Shown here: piece after piece, positions 46,702 to 55,758 of the stretch | Position numbering within the stretch: the first letter of the stretch is position 1 | Layout of the letters: each line of letters starts with the position of its first letter | NCBI GenBank assembly: GCA_910575155.1 | Contig: CAJTDX010000001.1 | Span: 124,001-188,000, forward strand | DNA: 64,000 nt | Direction of reading: 5' to 3' | From: Lachnospiraceae bacterium | GTDB taxonomy: Bacteria > Bacillota > Clostridia > Lachnospirales > Lachnospiraceae | Translations under genes and position numbers: made by a program | Notes under the pieces: generated by a model | What the model was told of the DNA's origin: nothing | The model's database searches: none | What the model saw: the letters and a program-made list of their open reading frames with translations, nothing else

Positions 46702-47825
46702 GAAAATTTTTCCTGTTCCAGCCGTTTCCTTGCCGGGGCATAATCCTCGCACTTTCTATAATATGCCCTTGCCTGCTCTGTATTTCCAAGGCATTCTAAG
46801 ATTACGCCGATATTATAGTTTGCGGCGTAAGAATTTACTCCCGCACTTCTGCAGTCCCTGTGCCGCTGCGCCCGTTCAAACTCCGCAACCGCCTCGTCAA
46901 AGCGGGCGTTTTTCATATAAATCAATCCCATAAGGAACTGAAAATCTGCGCTTGTGCCAAACTCTTCATAAATGTTTTCAAAAAAAAGCGCTTCCTGCTC
47001 CTGCCCGCTGTTCAGCAGCGCATAGCCGTATGTCTCCACCATGTCGATTACATACTCCAATTTGGGGTTCAAATCAAAAGAAAGTCCCTGGGCAAAATAC
47101 TCGCAGGACCGCCGATACTCTCCCGCCATATAGTAACTTTTGCCGAGCTGGTACAGCAGATATGGAATCTTTCCTTCCAGTTCAGCCGCCCCTGTAACGT
47201 CACCGTTGTTCCTGCGCATCTCCTCTGCCACAGCCTGTACCTGGGCAAGCTCTCTGTCCAGAAGTAAAATATTTCGCTGCGTTTTCTGCTTCTTTTCTTC
47301 CGGCGTTAAATCGTAACCGGTATGTAAAAAGACCAGCGGCGAGAGCCAGGTCTGGTAATCTTCTCCTTCCTCAATCCCCACAATCTGCTCATGAATCCTG
47401 CCCTCATAATGGAACCTCCTGCGGTCAAAAATCCGGTTCACCCATTCCCGGTTCTCCTGCCGCACACCGTCTCTCATAAATACGTTCCGTCTGCGGATAC
47501 GTCCCACTGCATGAGGATTCCGGCCCGCCTGGTTTTCCAGTTCCTTCCATCCGCTCTCCGGCAGAGGATCTAAAAACTCATCGCTGTCCACCACTAAAAC
47601 CAGATCGTTCGCCGCCTTTGACACCGCATAATTTTTGGCCGCTGAAAAATCGTCGCACCAGGCAAAATCATAAACGCTGCCAGTATACTTTTCTGCGATC
47701 CCGCGGGTTCTGTCAGAGGATCCCGTATCTACCACCACCAGTTCCGCCCCGCTGCCCGTTAAGGATTCCAGACAGCGCGCCATATTTTTTTCTTCATTTT
47801 TGGCAATTATACATACCGATATCAT
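46698..47825 (-). CDS. Family 2 glycosyltransferase with C-terminal TPR region
   Basis: 375 residues. The N-terminal GT-A domain (~1-200) begins ISVCIIAKNEEKNMARCLES and has VVDTGSSDRTRGIAEKY and the metal-binding DxD in LVVDSDEFLDP. The C-terminal half is helical, with TPR-like repeats (LGKSYYMAGEYRRSCEYFAQ, ARAYYRKCEDYAPARKRLEQ). Such GT2-TPR proteins often modify glycoproteins or surface polymers in Firmicutes. Start 47825 lies 1 nt after the upstream gene's stop and 59 nt before flagellin, suggesting flagellin as acceptor (inference). Confidence 0.85.
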   Translation of the reverse strand: MISVCIIAKNEEKNMARCLESLTGSGAELVVVDTGSSDRTRGIAEKYTGSVYDFAWCDDFSAAKNYAVSKAANDLVLVVDSDEFLDPLPESGWKELENQAGRNPHAVGRIRRRNVFMRDGVRQENREWVNRIFDRRRFHYEGRIHEQIVGIEEGEDYQTWLSPLVFLHTGYDLTPEEKKQKTQRNILLLDRELAQVQAVAEEMRRNNGDVTGAAELEGKIPYLLYQLGKSYYMAGEYRRSCEYFAQGLSFDLNPKLEYVIDMVETYGYALLNSGQEQEALFFENIYEEFGTSADFQFLMGLIYMKNARFDEAVAEFERAQRHRDCRSAGVNSYAANYNIGVILECLGNTEQARAYYRKCEDYAPARKRLEQEKFS

Positions 47826-47826
47826 T

Positions 47827-48996
47827 TTATTCCTTTCCCGCAAGCTCAAACATCTGCTTTACCCGATTTTCATAAGAAAATAATTTCTGTACCTTTAAAA
47901 ATCCCTGATATGCAATTTCCTGACGTTCTCGTTCATGAGATAAATAGTACTGCACCTTTGCCAGCAGCTCTTCTTTACTTGCATAAAGCGCCAGCTCTTT
48001 GCCATCCTCAAACTGCTCCGCAAGCTCCGTCTGGTAATTCGACAGAAGAAATCCTCCCGCTCCCATAATATCCAGCGCCCGCAGAGGGACGCCGCTTTGA
48101 ATAGACCTGAGCGTGATATTCAGGTTGATTTTAGAATGCCTGAACACCCGGGGCATTTCCTGATTATACTCCACCGTTCCGCCTGCTTCTGCCCCCGGCG
48201 TCAGATGCATATCGGATGCGGTGTACAGGGTAAGGCGGAAATTTTCAGAGAGACTGTTAAGAACAGAAATCCGTTCTGCTGAAGTAATTTTTTCATTGAG
48301 CATTGCGGCGTACAATTCACTCTGTGAAACGGCATAAACATCCGGCATACTCATGCCGACACAGGAAGCCAGCTTCTCAACCACGTCTCGCGTCAAAAGC
48401 TCCTCCACAAAATTATACCCATACACAAGCTGCTGGGTCTGCATGACGCCTTGCAGATACCCCTTTAAGTAATCCGGCAGATAATAAATCTGGTCATAAC
48501 GGTTATTCTCATAGAGGCTTCCCACAAAACTGACGTCCGCCTGCTCCTGCCCGTTCTCTTCGTATTCGGGCTGCGGCTTTCCCAGAAGCTCACAGAACTT
48601 TCTGGTATTGACTGCCAGAGGAAAATGGTACAAATGCGGGATGCCAAGGGACTGAAGCTTCAAATACTGAACCCTGTCAAAGACAAAGATGCGGTTACAT
48701 TCACTTTTGGCCGCTGGAGAGTACAGCGTCCAATGCGGGCAATCATAGGTCCAGGAAATATACGTTATCCCAAACTGTTCCGCAGCTTTTGCAATCAGCG
48801 GAAAAAAATTAAATGAAAAAATCCCGTCGCAGGCGTATTTTTTCACCACCGCGGAAAGCTGCTGCGCAAATGCTTCGTCTGTTTCATAGTCCTGAAAGGG
48901 AATATTGCATTTGATCAGCTCATACCCAAGACCAGTCAGCGCCTGCGCCATATCTTCAGTCGAATTTTCAAACCATGTATAATATAAAATTCTCAT
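47827..48996 (-). CDS. CgeB-family glycosyltransferase
   Basis: 389 residues, GT-B-like. N-terminal DUF3880-like half (MRILYYTWFENSTEDMAQAL, GIFSFNFFPLIAKAA, YDCPHWTLY) and C-terminal Glyco_trans_1_2 half (RHSKINLNITLRSIQSGVPL, RALDIMGAGGFLLSNYQTEL). This is the CgeB/spore-maturation-protein architecture, found in protein and surface glycosylation loci. Paralogous to the genes at 49031 and 51300. Weak RBS (GAGAAT) just upstream. Confidence 0.85.
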   Translation of the reverse strand: MRILYYTWFENSTEDMAQALTGLGYELIKCNIPFQDYETDEAFAQQLSAVVKKYACDGIFSFNFFPLIAKAAEQFGITYISWTYDCPHWTLYSPAAKSECNRIFVFDRVQYLKLQSLGIPHLYHFPLAVNTRKFCELLGKPQPEYEENGQEQADVSFVGSLYENNRYDQIYYLPDYLKGYLQGVMQTQQLVYGYNFVEELLTRDVVEKLASCVGMSMPDVYAVSQSELYAAMLNEKITSAERISVLNSLSENFRLTLYTASDMHLTPGAEAGGTVEYNQEMPRVFRHSKINLNITLRSIQSGVPLRALDIMGAGGFLLSNYQTELAEQFEDGKELALYASKEELLAKVQYYLSHERERQEIAYQGFLKVQKLFSYENRVKQMFELAGKE

Positions 48997-49030
48997 ATCT
49001 TTATTCTCACTTATCTAGTTCCGCTTACGT

Positions 49031-50671
49031 TCACGTCCTGTGTTCTTCGTTTATTTTCAAAAACTGTTCCGCCCTGTCCGCCCACAAATGCCCGCTTCCC
49101 GCCTTTTTAAAACCATTGGCCGCAATCTGCTGCAAACGCTGCGGATTTGCAAGAAGTTCCTGCACCCTGCCCGGAAGCCGGTCAATCTCTTCCAGATGAA
49201 ACAATACAAGATCCTGCCCGTCTATAAATTCTTCCTTCAGCCTTCTGCTGCTGTCGGAAAGGGCCGCAGACTGACAGAGCATACTGTTCAGGAGGCGTTC
49301 CGTAAGACCGTCTTTATGCCACGACATAATGTTGAGGGAAATTTTGGACTGCTGCATAATCTGCAGACTTTCGCTGAGATTCACCTGCGGATGGCGTTTC
49401 AGACATGGATGCTGTGCAAAAGGCGCGTAATTCCAGGTATCTCCATATACGTGCAGCTCTATTCCGGCGTCCAGAAGTACACGTATAATCTTCTCCCGGT
49501 AGTAACTCATAATACATACAAACGTATACCGCATTTGAAAAAACAATTGAAAAAACTCATCTTCTCCCAGCTTCAGCCCGCGTTCTTTTAGTATCTGCGA
49601 CAGAGATTCTTCGGCTGTTTCATCCGGACAACGCCGCATCCTTCTCATAGCATGAGCAGCCAAAAAGCGAAACGAGGGCGCATATGCGTACAGTTCTGGA
49701 AGCAGGCCCCGGTAATTAATATAAGATCCCACAAAACTGACGTCATACGGCCTGTTTGCCAGCCAGGGAGAAGAAACCGTTTCCTCCGGCAGCATACCCG
49801 CAGGCGGAAAATATATGCAGTCTTTTATGTTCCTGTAAGATCTTCTGGCAAAATTAAGGTAATTTCTGTCATGCGTCAAAAGATAATAATGCTCCGGTCC
49901 ATGCTCCATGTGCTTTTTCATCATTACAGGATGATCGAAGATCACATTATATTTGGGACCAATGATTAAATCATGCAGGTTTGTCTTTCCATCCTCCATC
50001 ATAATTGAAAACACGTACGTCTGCATACCAATAATTGCCTTAAAACGACGGCCAATATATCTGCCCAGCGCCTGATGCCCCTCCTTTTGGGCGTCAAATA
50101 CCTCTACCGCCTGTCTGCAGTTTCGCAAAGCCTTCACCAGTTCGTCCGCAAATTGATTCAGGGTATTATAACAGACATCTGATTGGCGGTAAACCAAAAT
50201 GGGAGCGGTATCATCCTCTATCGCATAGTATTCGTCTCCATGGGAAATCATTTGTTCCAGCCATGCCAGAGCTTCTTTCGGGTCCGGCAATTGCGAAGCC
50301 TGCTGCAAAAGAGCCTCCATGACGGAATCAAAATACCCGGCAGAAAGAAGCTCTTTTTGATACTTTGCCGCAACAAAGGTATCGGTACGATAATTCTCCC
50401 AGTCTGAAGCCTGCAATAGACGATCCTCTTCGGTCTGAGCAGATGAAATCCCCACTGCCCGCAAAGGATAGTTCTGCACTGCGCGCAGCAAAAATTCATA
50501 AGTTTGTTTGGCGGCGAGCTTATGATTGAACTCCCCGGTCTTACCATAGCACGCCTGCGGGCATTCTATTGTGCCATCCGCCCAGCGTTCATCCAGCAGA
50601 AGCTCCATAAAGGTTACATTTTGCTCTTCTCCCTCAGGAAGACGCGCCGTATAGCAGATTATCTCTTCCAT
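49031..50671 (-). CDS. CgeB-family glycosyltransferase with N-terminal extension
   Basis: 546 residues. The C-terminal ~340 residues are CgeB-like: MMEDGKTNLHDLI then YNVIFDHPVMMKKHMEHGPE, RPYDVSFVGSYINYRG, LHVYGDTWNYAPF, SKISLNIMSWHKDGLTERLL. The N-terminal ~200 residues (MEEIICYTARLPEGEEQNVT) are a helical domain without recognised homology. Start 50671 follows AAAGGAGG; an upstream frame to 50812 lacks one. Its fold and motifs match the front half of the 784-residue protein at 51300. Confidence 0.85.
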   Translation of the reverse strand: MEEIICYTARLPEGEEQNVTFMELLLDERWADGTIECPQACYGKTGEFNHKLAAKQTYEFLLRAVQNYPLRAVGISSAQTEEDRLLQASDWENYRTDTFVAAKYQKELLSAGYFDSVMEALLQQASQLPDPKEALAWLEQMISHGDEYYAIEDDTAPILVYRQSDVCYNTLNQFADELVKALRNCRQAVEVFDAQKEGHQALGRYIGRRFKAIIGMQTYVFSIMMEDGKTNLHDLIIGPKYNVIFDHPVMMKKHMEHGPEHYYLLTHDRNYLNFARRSYRNIKDCIYFPPAGMLPEETVSSPWLANRPYDVSFVGSYINYRGLLPELYAYAPSFRFLAAHAMRRMRRCPDETAEESLSQILKERGLKLGEDEFFQLFFQMRYTFVCIMSYYREKIIRVLLDAGIELHVYGDTWNYAPFAQHPCLKRHPQVNLSESLQIMQQSKISLNIMSWHKDGLTERLLNSMLCQSAALSDSSRRLKEEFIDGQDLVLFHLEEIDRLPGRVQELLANPQRLQQIAANGFKKAGSGHLWADRAEQFLKINEEHRT

Positions 50672-50832
50672 GAAAAGTTCCTCCTTTGGAAATACTGTAA
50701 CAGAAGCCGCAAATCTTCTTGAAAAAAATGTTCCAGAACTGCTTCCACCTGTTATGGAATACAATCCTGAAACATATCGTCTGATTTTCAAATATGATTC
50801 CTTCTGAAACAAAATGCTCCTGTAAGATCCCG

Positions 50833-51198
50833 CTATGCCAGCGCTTTCTCGATATAACCTTCCAGTTTCTCTGCAAAAGGAAGAAGCTCCTCCTCAATTA
50901 CCCCGGCAAGTTTCTCATCCAGCTTAGACACATAAGCGTCGTTGATATGAGAAATCATCTCGTTCAAAGCATCCTTGGAAACCTGTTCTTCCTTCTCATT
51001 CAGCAATGTCAGGGTTCCGTTGATTACCTGAAGCTCCCAGTTTATGCCGCGGAAAATATGATCTACATATTCCTGCGTATCTTCCTTCTTTTCTCCCTTT
51101 AATTCCGGTACAATCTCCGCTAACGCCTTACAAATCTTTGGATTATAGTCCTTTAATGCCTCCAAAGCCTCTACCTGCTCCTTACGATTATCTTCCAT
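50833..51198 (-). CDS. Small all-helical protein of unknown function
   Basis: 121 residues, strongly acidic and alpha-helical throughout, with no signal peptide or cysteine-rich motif. It begins MEDNRKEQVEALEALKDYNP and ends EKLEGYIEKALA. Size and helical character recall a cytoplasmic chaperone or adaptor (for example FliS-like flagellar chaperones), but no signature of such a family is present. It lies between two CgeB-type genes in the flagellin-proximal glycan cluster, so a role in presenting substrate is possible. Start supported by AAGGACGA upstream. Confidence 0.7.
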   Translation of the reverse strand: MEDNRKEQVEALEALKDYNPKICKALAEIVPELKGEKKEDTQEYVDHIFRGINWELQVINGTLTLLNEKEEQVSKDALNEMISHINDAYVSKLDEKLAGVIEEELLPFAEKLEGYIEKALA

Positions 51199-51299
51199 GA
51201 TATTTTCGTCCTTTCTTATTAAAATACTCTGATATATATATCGTAAGAAAAGCTGTTTTACCTTAGCTTGTTTTACACTTTTATTAACGGCCTTATCGT

Positions 51300-53654
51300 C
51301 TATCCCTGTTCTAACCCTTCGCAGTCACTGGTTCTTTCCGCCTTCTTATATATTTCATAAACCGCCTGAAGCGCCAGCGAAGGATCGGCAATCACTTCCG
51401 GATCTGCATTCATCAGCATTACTTTAATCATCACCCAGGACACCTGCCGCTGCAAAATATAATCAATATCTTCCTGTTTTTCTTCCCCCCGGGCAAAACG
51501 GCCCAGGCATTCCATCACGTTCCGGAAATGGCTGATCCATTCCGTTAAATCCCATGAATTATGGGACAGACCGGAAATATTACGCTGTTCTTCTTCCTGA
51601 GCGATATATAAAAGCAGCTCGATAATCGGAACTTCCCCTCTGATATCAGACAATTCCAGCCGCACATCGGGGCGCACCTTCAAATATTCATAAAACATCT
51701 CTCTGGCCTGGGTAATCTGTTTCAATTTCACAAGCTGGGTCATGGCAAGCTTTAATTCCATGGTTTCCGCTTTCTCCGAAGTGAGTCCCACATTTCCCTC
51801 ATAGACTTTCAGACCATTCTTCTCCACCCAGATTTTTACCATCTGCTCAGACAGAAAACCAAATACCCGCTGATTATACAGGTCATAGGACTCGACATTG
51901 ATCCGTTTTTCCACCTCAAAAAGAATATCAAACAGCCAGGCTGCGTATTCCTGAAACAACTTGCGCGGAGCCACCATCAGATTTCCATAATAATACGTAT
52001 TTCCTTCCATGGCGTTCTTAAAATACGGTTCGTATTCCGGGTACTTTTCTTTGATTACTTCCCCTACCGCCAGCAAATCACGGGCATTATGCGCCTCTGC
52101 AAAATAATCCAGATAGCTGGCGTCCGCCTGGATGTTATCCGACACAATGATATCATAATCCTTTAAAATCTCTTCGTATTCCTGTCTGCTCAGAAGCTGC
52201 CGCTGCTCATTGAGGAAAAAACGGCGGTAATGGCAGATTCCAACCACGTCTGCATCGTGCTCATTTTTCCATACCCAGTAGACTCCCGTAAGTTCCCCAT
52301 AGTAATGATTCCAGCGGGAAATCGAATCCCCCGTATCGTCTCCCAGATAGCCCAGATCTTTCGCGCCCGCCCTTCCCACATGGAGCGGAATGTAGATACT
52401 GTCCTGCGGCTCGCTGAACTTTCTATGGGTCATCGTAAATATTTTTATCTTCATAGGTTCCTCCGTTTTTACCATGTCTGCTCTGTCTGTTTGCAGAGAA
52501 CCGTGCTCTATGAGATCTGCAAGCTGATACGCCCTGTGTTTCCAGGTCTGAGCGTCCCTGGCGTACTCATAGCCCCTTCCGGCAATCTCTTTTAATTCCT
52601 GCGGCTTTTGCAGATACTTCTTTATCTTTCCCGGAAGATCCTGCAAATACTCTAAGGAATACAAAAGGACCTCTCTGCCGTCCGTGAGGGTGCGGTCTGT
52701 ATACTCGCTGCCGTCTGTCAGACTGACGCTCCCATTGAGCATTGCAGAATATATCCGGTCATGTACCCCGGACTTAAACCAGGGCATGACATTCAGCACG
52801 ATCCTGGCGTCCGCCATAAGAGGTATGGTTTCATCAAAGGGAATCCTGTCATGAATAATCAGATTCTCCTGTTTACAGTCCAGATATTGCCAGCCCTCTC
52901 CATAAATATGAATTTTCACATCCTGATCTGCAAGCGTCCGGACTACTTCGGCGCGGGCGCGGCTTCTTAACATCCCGTCCATATCCTGAAACAAACGGAT
53001 CGTATCGCGCAGGTCTTCTTCCGGCAGAACAATACCTTTTTTCTTCAGGCAAAACTCCATTCCCTGTTCCAGCGTCAGAGACGTTTGCCTGCACAATAGC
53101 TGATAGCAGTCCAGCCAGACCTGGCGCAGCCCCTCTCCCAGTCCCCGGATATGATATTCTACATTATTATCAACCAGATAGGCTCCGGTAAACAAAAGAT
53201 CCATGGAGCGTTCTTCAAACGGTATCTGCGGCCCCTGGCTGCGGATTCCCGCAAGCGGCAGAAAAAAGCTGCGCACCTTTCCAGAATAAAAACGCTGAAT
53301 GAATTTCTGATGATACTCGTCCACACACAGAAACGCCAGACGCCGGATGGGAAAAATAATCGCCGCATGGTAATATACCGGATGGTCTACAATAAAATCA
53401 TAACAATCCACATCCAGTTCGTTCCAGATACTCGCCCTGTCTTTTGTGAGAAGGTTTAAGCCTGCATGATTAAAAAACAGCGCCGCTGTCCTGCCCTGTT
53501 CCGTAAATTTATAGATATCTTCTCTTGCCTGGGATTCTTTCACCATATCCGCTCTCAGAACCTGCCATCCCAGCTCCTTAAATCCCTCAGCCATCAAATT
53601 TGCAAATGTCCTTAAGGAATCCGTATCTGATTCAAAAATTATAATTTTTTCCAT
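51300..53654 (-). CDS. Two-domain glycosyltransferase: CgeB-like fused to DUF4422
   Basis: 784 residues. Residues 1-~380 are CgeB-like (IWNELDVDCYDFIVDHPVYY, VKIHIYGEGWQYLDC, ARIVLNVMPWFKSGVHDRIY). Residues 401-~640 are a DUF4422 glycosyltransferase (KIKIFTMTHRK, YIPLHVGRAGAKDLGYLGDD, ELTGVYWVWKNEHDADVVGI, CHYRRFFLN). A helical C-terminal part (~650-784) is unassigned. At the domain junction the sequence GGAGGAACCT precedes an in-frame ATG (52454, Met401), a well-placed ribosome binding site inside the gene. The fusion may therefore also yield the DUF4422 part alone. Confidence 0.85.
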   Translation of the reverse strand: MEKIIIFESDTDSLRTFANLMAEGFKELGWQVLRADMVKESQAREDIYKFTEQGRTAALFFNHAGLNLLTKDRASIWNELDVDCYDFIVDHPVYYHAAIIFPIRRLAFLCVDEYHQKFIQRFYSGKVRSFFLPLAGIRSQGPQIPFEERSMDLLFTGAYLVDNNVEYHIRGLGEGLRQVWLDCYQLLCRQTSLTLEQGMEFCLKKKGIVLPEEDLRDTIRLFQDMDGMLRSRARAEVVRTLADQDVKIHIYGEGWQYLDCKQENLIIHDRIPFDETIPLMADARIVLNVMPWFKSGVHDRIYSAMLNGSVSLTDGSEYTDRTLTDGREVLLYSLEYLQDLPGKIKKYLQKPQELKEIAGRGYEYARDAQTWKHRAYQLADLIEHGSLQTDRADMVKTEEPMKIKIFTMTHRKFSEPQDSIYIPLHVGRAGAKDLGYLGDDTGDSISRWNHYYGELTGVYWVWKNEHDADVVGICHYRRFFLNEQRQLLSRQEYEEILKDYDIIVSDNIQADASYLDYFAEAHNARDLLAVGEVIKEKYPEYEPYFKNAMEGNTYYYGNLMVAPRKLFQEYAAWLFDILFEVEKRINVESYDLYNQRVFGFLSEQMVKIWVEKNGLKVYEGNVGLTSEKAETMELKLAMTQLVKLKQITQAREMFYEYLKVRPDVRLELSDIRGEVPIIELLLYIAQEEEQRNISGLSHNSWDLTEWISHFRNVMECLGRFARGEEKQEDIDYILQRQVSWVMIKVMLMNADPEVIADPSLALQAVYEIYKKAERTSDCEGLEQG
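52452..52470 (-). promoter_or_regulatory. Internal ribosome binding site at the CgeB/DUF4422 junction
   Basis: On the minus strand ACGGAGGAACCT is followed directly by the ATG of Met401, in the main reading frame. Spacing is about 5 nt. It coincides exactly with the start of the DUF4422 domain. Confidence 0.5.
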
Positions 53655-53672
53655 AAAAACCTCATATGTTTT

Positions 53673-54332
53673 CTACTTTCCGACTCCGTTAAAATCATTT
53701 TTCACCCATGCCAACGCCCGTTCATAGTCATTCACCGTATCAATTTCACGGGTACGAAGCTCTAAAAACGGCACCGGAAGGTACGGCTCAATCAATTGAA
53801 ACACATGACCCGTTCCATTTTGCATTTTACGGCTTTTCATCTGTGTAATCCCGTTCCACTCATACGTGCCCATTGTTCTGGAAAAAGAACTCACAAATTC
53901 TGTTCCCTCTTCCTGATAAGTCTGAAGCAGCCAGGGATCGTCTGTCACAGGCTCTCCCCCGCTTACAAATTCATGGTCGCAGGCGAGCACCTGTTCCAGA
54001 TCCTCTGGATGCACCAGCAAATCCCCATCCAGAGATAAAATAAATTCCCCGGCATACTTTGCCGCCAGGGCGACGCTGGCTCCCGTTCCTGTCTCCCTGT
54101 ACTGATGATTAAACACAAATAAAATATCATCCCTGTATTTACGCGCCGTCTCAATCACGGCCTCTGCCTGATAGCCTACCACAACCCGAATATCGCGCTC
54201 ATGTTCCAGCATCTCCAGATGTCTTATAATCAAAGGCTTCCCATCAATCTCCAGCAATGCCTTAGTGGTTCCAAGACCCAGTCTGTTTCCCATGCCGGCG
54301 CAGCTTATAATTACCGTTCTCGAAACTGCCAT
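53673..54332 (-). CDS. Sugar-nucleotidyltransferase-like (NTP_transferase) protein
   Basis: 219 residues. Nucleotide-binding start VIISCAGMGNRLGLGTTKAL (the usual GxGxR-type loop with the Lys of TKALLEIDGKP), RVVVGYQAEAVIE, and the metal-binding aspartates in ILSLDGDLLVHPED. Expected to activate a phosphorylated small molecule as a nucleotide diphosphate. Homologous proteins occur in flagellin modification clusters next to HAD, methyltransferase and glycerophosphotransferase-like genes, as here. ATG 54332 follows AGGAGG; a GTG 3 codons earlier overlaps that site. Confidence 0.85.
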   Translation of the reverse strand: MAVSRTVIISCAGMGNRLGLGTTKALLEIDGKPLIIRHLEMLEHERDIRVVVGYQAEAVIETARKYRDDILFVFNHQYRETGTGASVALAAKYAGEFILSLDGDLLVHPEDLEQVLACDHEFVSGGEPVTDDPWLLQTYQEEGTEFVSSFSRTMGTYEWNGITQMKSRKMQNGTGHVFQLIEPYLPVPFLELRTREIDTVNDYERALAWVKNDFNGVGK

Positions 54333-54344
54333 CTGTTCCACCTC

Positions 54345-54947
54345 CTACAAAAGCCTTTCCAGAAATTCCACCAGCTTTTCTTCCTGATAAACCGCATGGC
54401 TGGCAGAAGCCAGAACTGCCGGAGAAATGCTGCGTACGCCGCCATATCCGATGCCGATCTCTGCCGCCTGGATGATCTGTGCGTCATAATTGCCGGCGCC
54501 CACAGCCACGCATGGCAGATTCATCTGCTTCATGACCGTATTCTGATCCAGAATACTTACTATATTCTGAATATAATCATGCTCTGCAGACGCTCTGGAG
54601 CAAAAGATACGGTCTTCCATTCCTGTTTTTTCTATCAGTTCTCTGATCCAGACGTCAGGAAGAACCGTCACAATATGGCATCTGTGCCGATGGATTCTGA
54701 TAAACTCCGCCAGCTTTTCGTTGAGCGGCAGCCCGCCCGACAGCCTGCGCAACAGGCTTAGCGGAACTTTTTTCAGCAGCTCTGCTTTCTGCAAAAAACT
54801 CTGCTTGTATGGCAGCTCCCCTTGTACGGTGCGTTCTGTCAAAGAACACATCTGCTCATATATTCCCAGCTTCCTGGAAATGGCAGGTAACATTTCCTGT
54901 CTGGTTATTACGGCGTCCAGCTCAAACAAAAACACATATCCGCTCAT
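54345..54947 (-). CDS. HAD-superfamily protein with degenerate catalytic motifs
   Basis: 200 residues, HAD-IB (SerB-like) fold. Motif I reads LFELDAVIT: the normal nucleophile Asp is Glu9 while the second Asp (Asp11) is kept. Motif II is HIVTVLP (Thr94). Motif IV reads VGAGNYD, with Ala151 in place of the first Mg2+-binding Asp and Asp155 kept. Two key acidic positions are therefore altered and normal phosphatase chemistry is unlikely. The equivalent gene in the C. difficile flagellin module is annotated phosphoserine-phosphatase-like. 12 nt upstream of the nucleotidyltransferase gene start. Confidence 0.75.
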   Translation of the reverse strand: MSGYVFLFELDAVITRQEMLPAISRKLGIYEQMCSLTERTVQGELPYKQSFLQKAELLKKVPLSLLRRLSGGLPLNEKLAEFIRIHRHRCHIVTVLPDVWIRELIEKTGMEDRIFCSRASAEHDYIQNIVSILDQNTVMKQMNLPCVAVGAGNYDAQIIQAAEIGIGYGGVRSISPAVLASASHAVYQEEKLVEFLERLL

Positions 54948-55005
54948 TTTTCCTCCCTGTTCTTACAGCCTCTGCAAAGAAGTTCCTGTTCTCTGCATCC
55001 TGACT

Positions 55006-55755
55006 TTACCGTTCCAGTATATAAAAGTACTGCGCTGTTTCCTTACGGTTATTTAAAGCCTCCTCCTCAAACAGGAATCCTTCCCGGCGCACCGTAAACC
55101 CTTTTCTTATAAGAGCCTCTTCCAGAAACTCCGCAAATTCCTGACGCGTCCTGTAGATTGCGTTATATTGATCGTCCAGCTCTTCGGAAAAGAAATCTTT
55201 TAACGTAAGCCTTTTCTTAATCCCAATTGGTTCCCGGATACAGATTAGAGAATGCGGCTCGCTGCTCCTCTCAACCTGCTCCAGAACGCTTTTTACTTCT
55301 CTGTCATTCAGGTATAACAGTATTCCCACCAGCAATACCCTGTTAAACTTTCCCAGTCCATGTTTCTCTAATGTTACTTCCAGCTCCTCTGCCGCTCCCT
55401 CCAAAAAGGAAAAATGCGCTCTGGTATTTCTCTGTTTTGCAATTTCAATCAGCTCCCTGCTGAAATCCAGTCCGCAATACGCGCTGATCTCTTCTGGCAG
55501 GGCGTCCGCCCATCTTCCAATACCGCAGGCCACGTCCAGTACTTTTGCGTGTGCATCTAATGTTAATAAAGGACAGAGCTTCTCTGTTTCTTTTTGATTT
55601 CTCTGCTGTACCAGCTCTTTATTATGATCCTGGTACATTGTCACCGCATACGGATTTTCGCCTGAAAATTTTTCCGACCGGTTTTTAAAAAAACGTTTCG
55701 TCTCTTTATAATCAATATCTGTTTTTTTCTCCGCTATTCGCATAGTGTCCGCCAA
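55006..55755 (-). CDS. Class I SAM-dependent methyltransferase
   Basis: 249 residues. Motif I VLDVACGIGRWADAL, acidic motif II YCGLDFSRELIEIAK, and FNRVLLVGILLYLNDREV (post-motif). In the type-A-like flagellin modification locus of C. difficile a methyltransferase is thought to methylate the linking amino acid; the same role is proposed here by context. The TTG start at 55755 is favoured because GGAAGG, overlapping the preceding gene's end, is 8 nt away; the first ATG is 12 nt further on. 3 nt after the upstream gene. Confidence 0.88.
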   Translation of the reverse strand: MADTMRIAEKKTDIDYKETKRFFKNRSEKFSGENPYAVTMYQDHNKELVQQRNQKETEKLCPLLTLDAHAKVLDVACGIGRWADALPEEISAYCGLDFSRELIEIAKQRNTRAHFSFLEGAAEELEVTLEKHGLGKFNRVLLVGILLYLNDREVKSVLEQVERSSEPHSLICIREPIGIKKRLTLKDFFSEELDDQYNAIYRTRQEFAEFLEEALIRKGFTVRREGFLFEEEALNNRKETAQYFYILER

Positions 55756-55758
55756 ATG

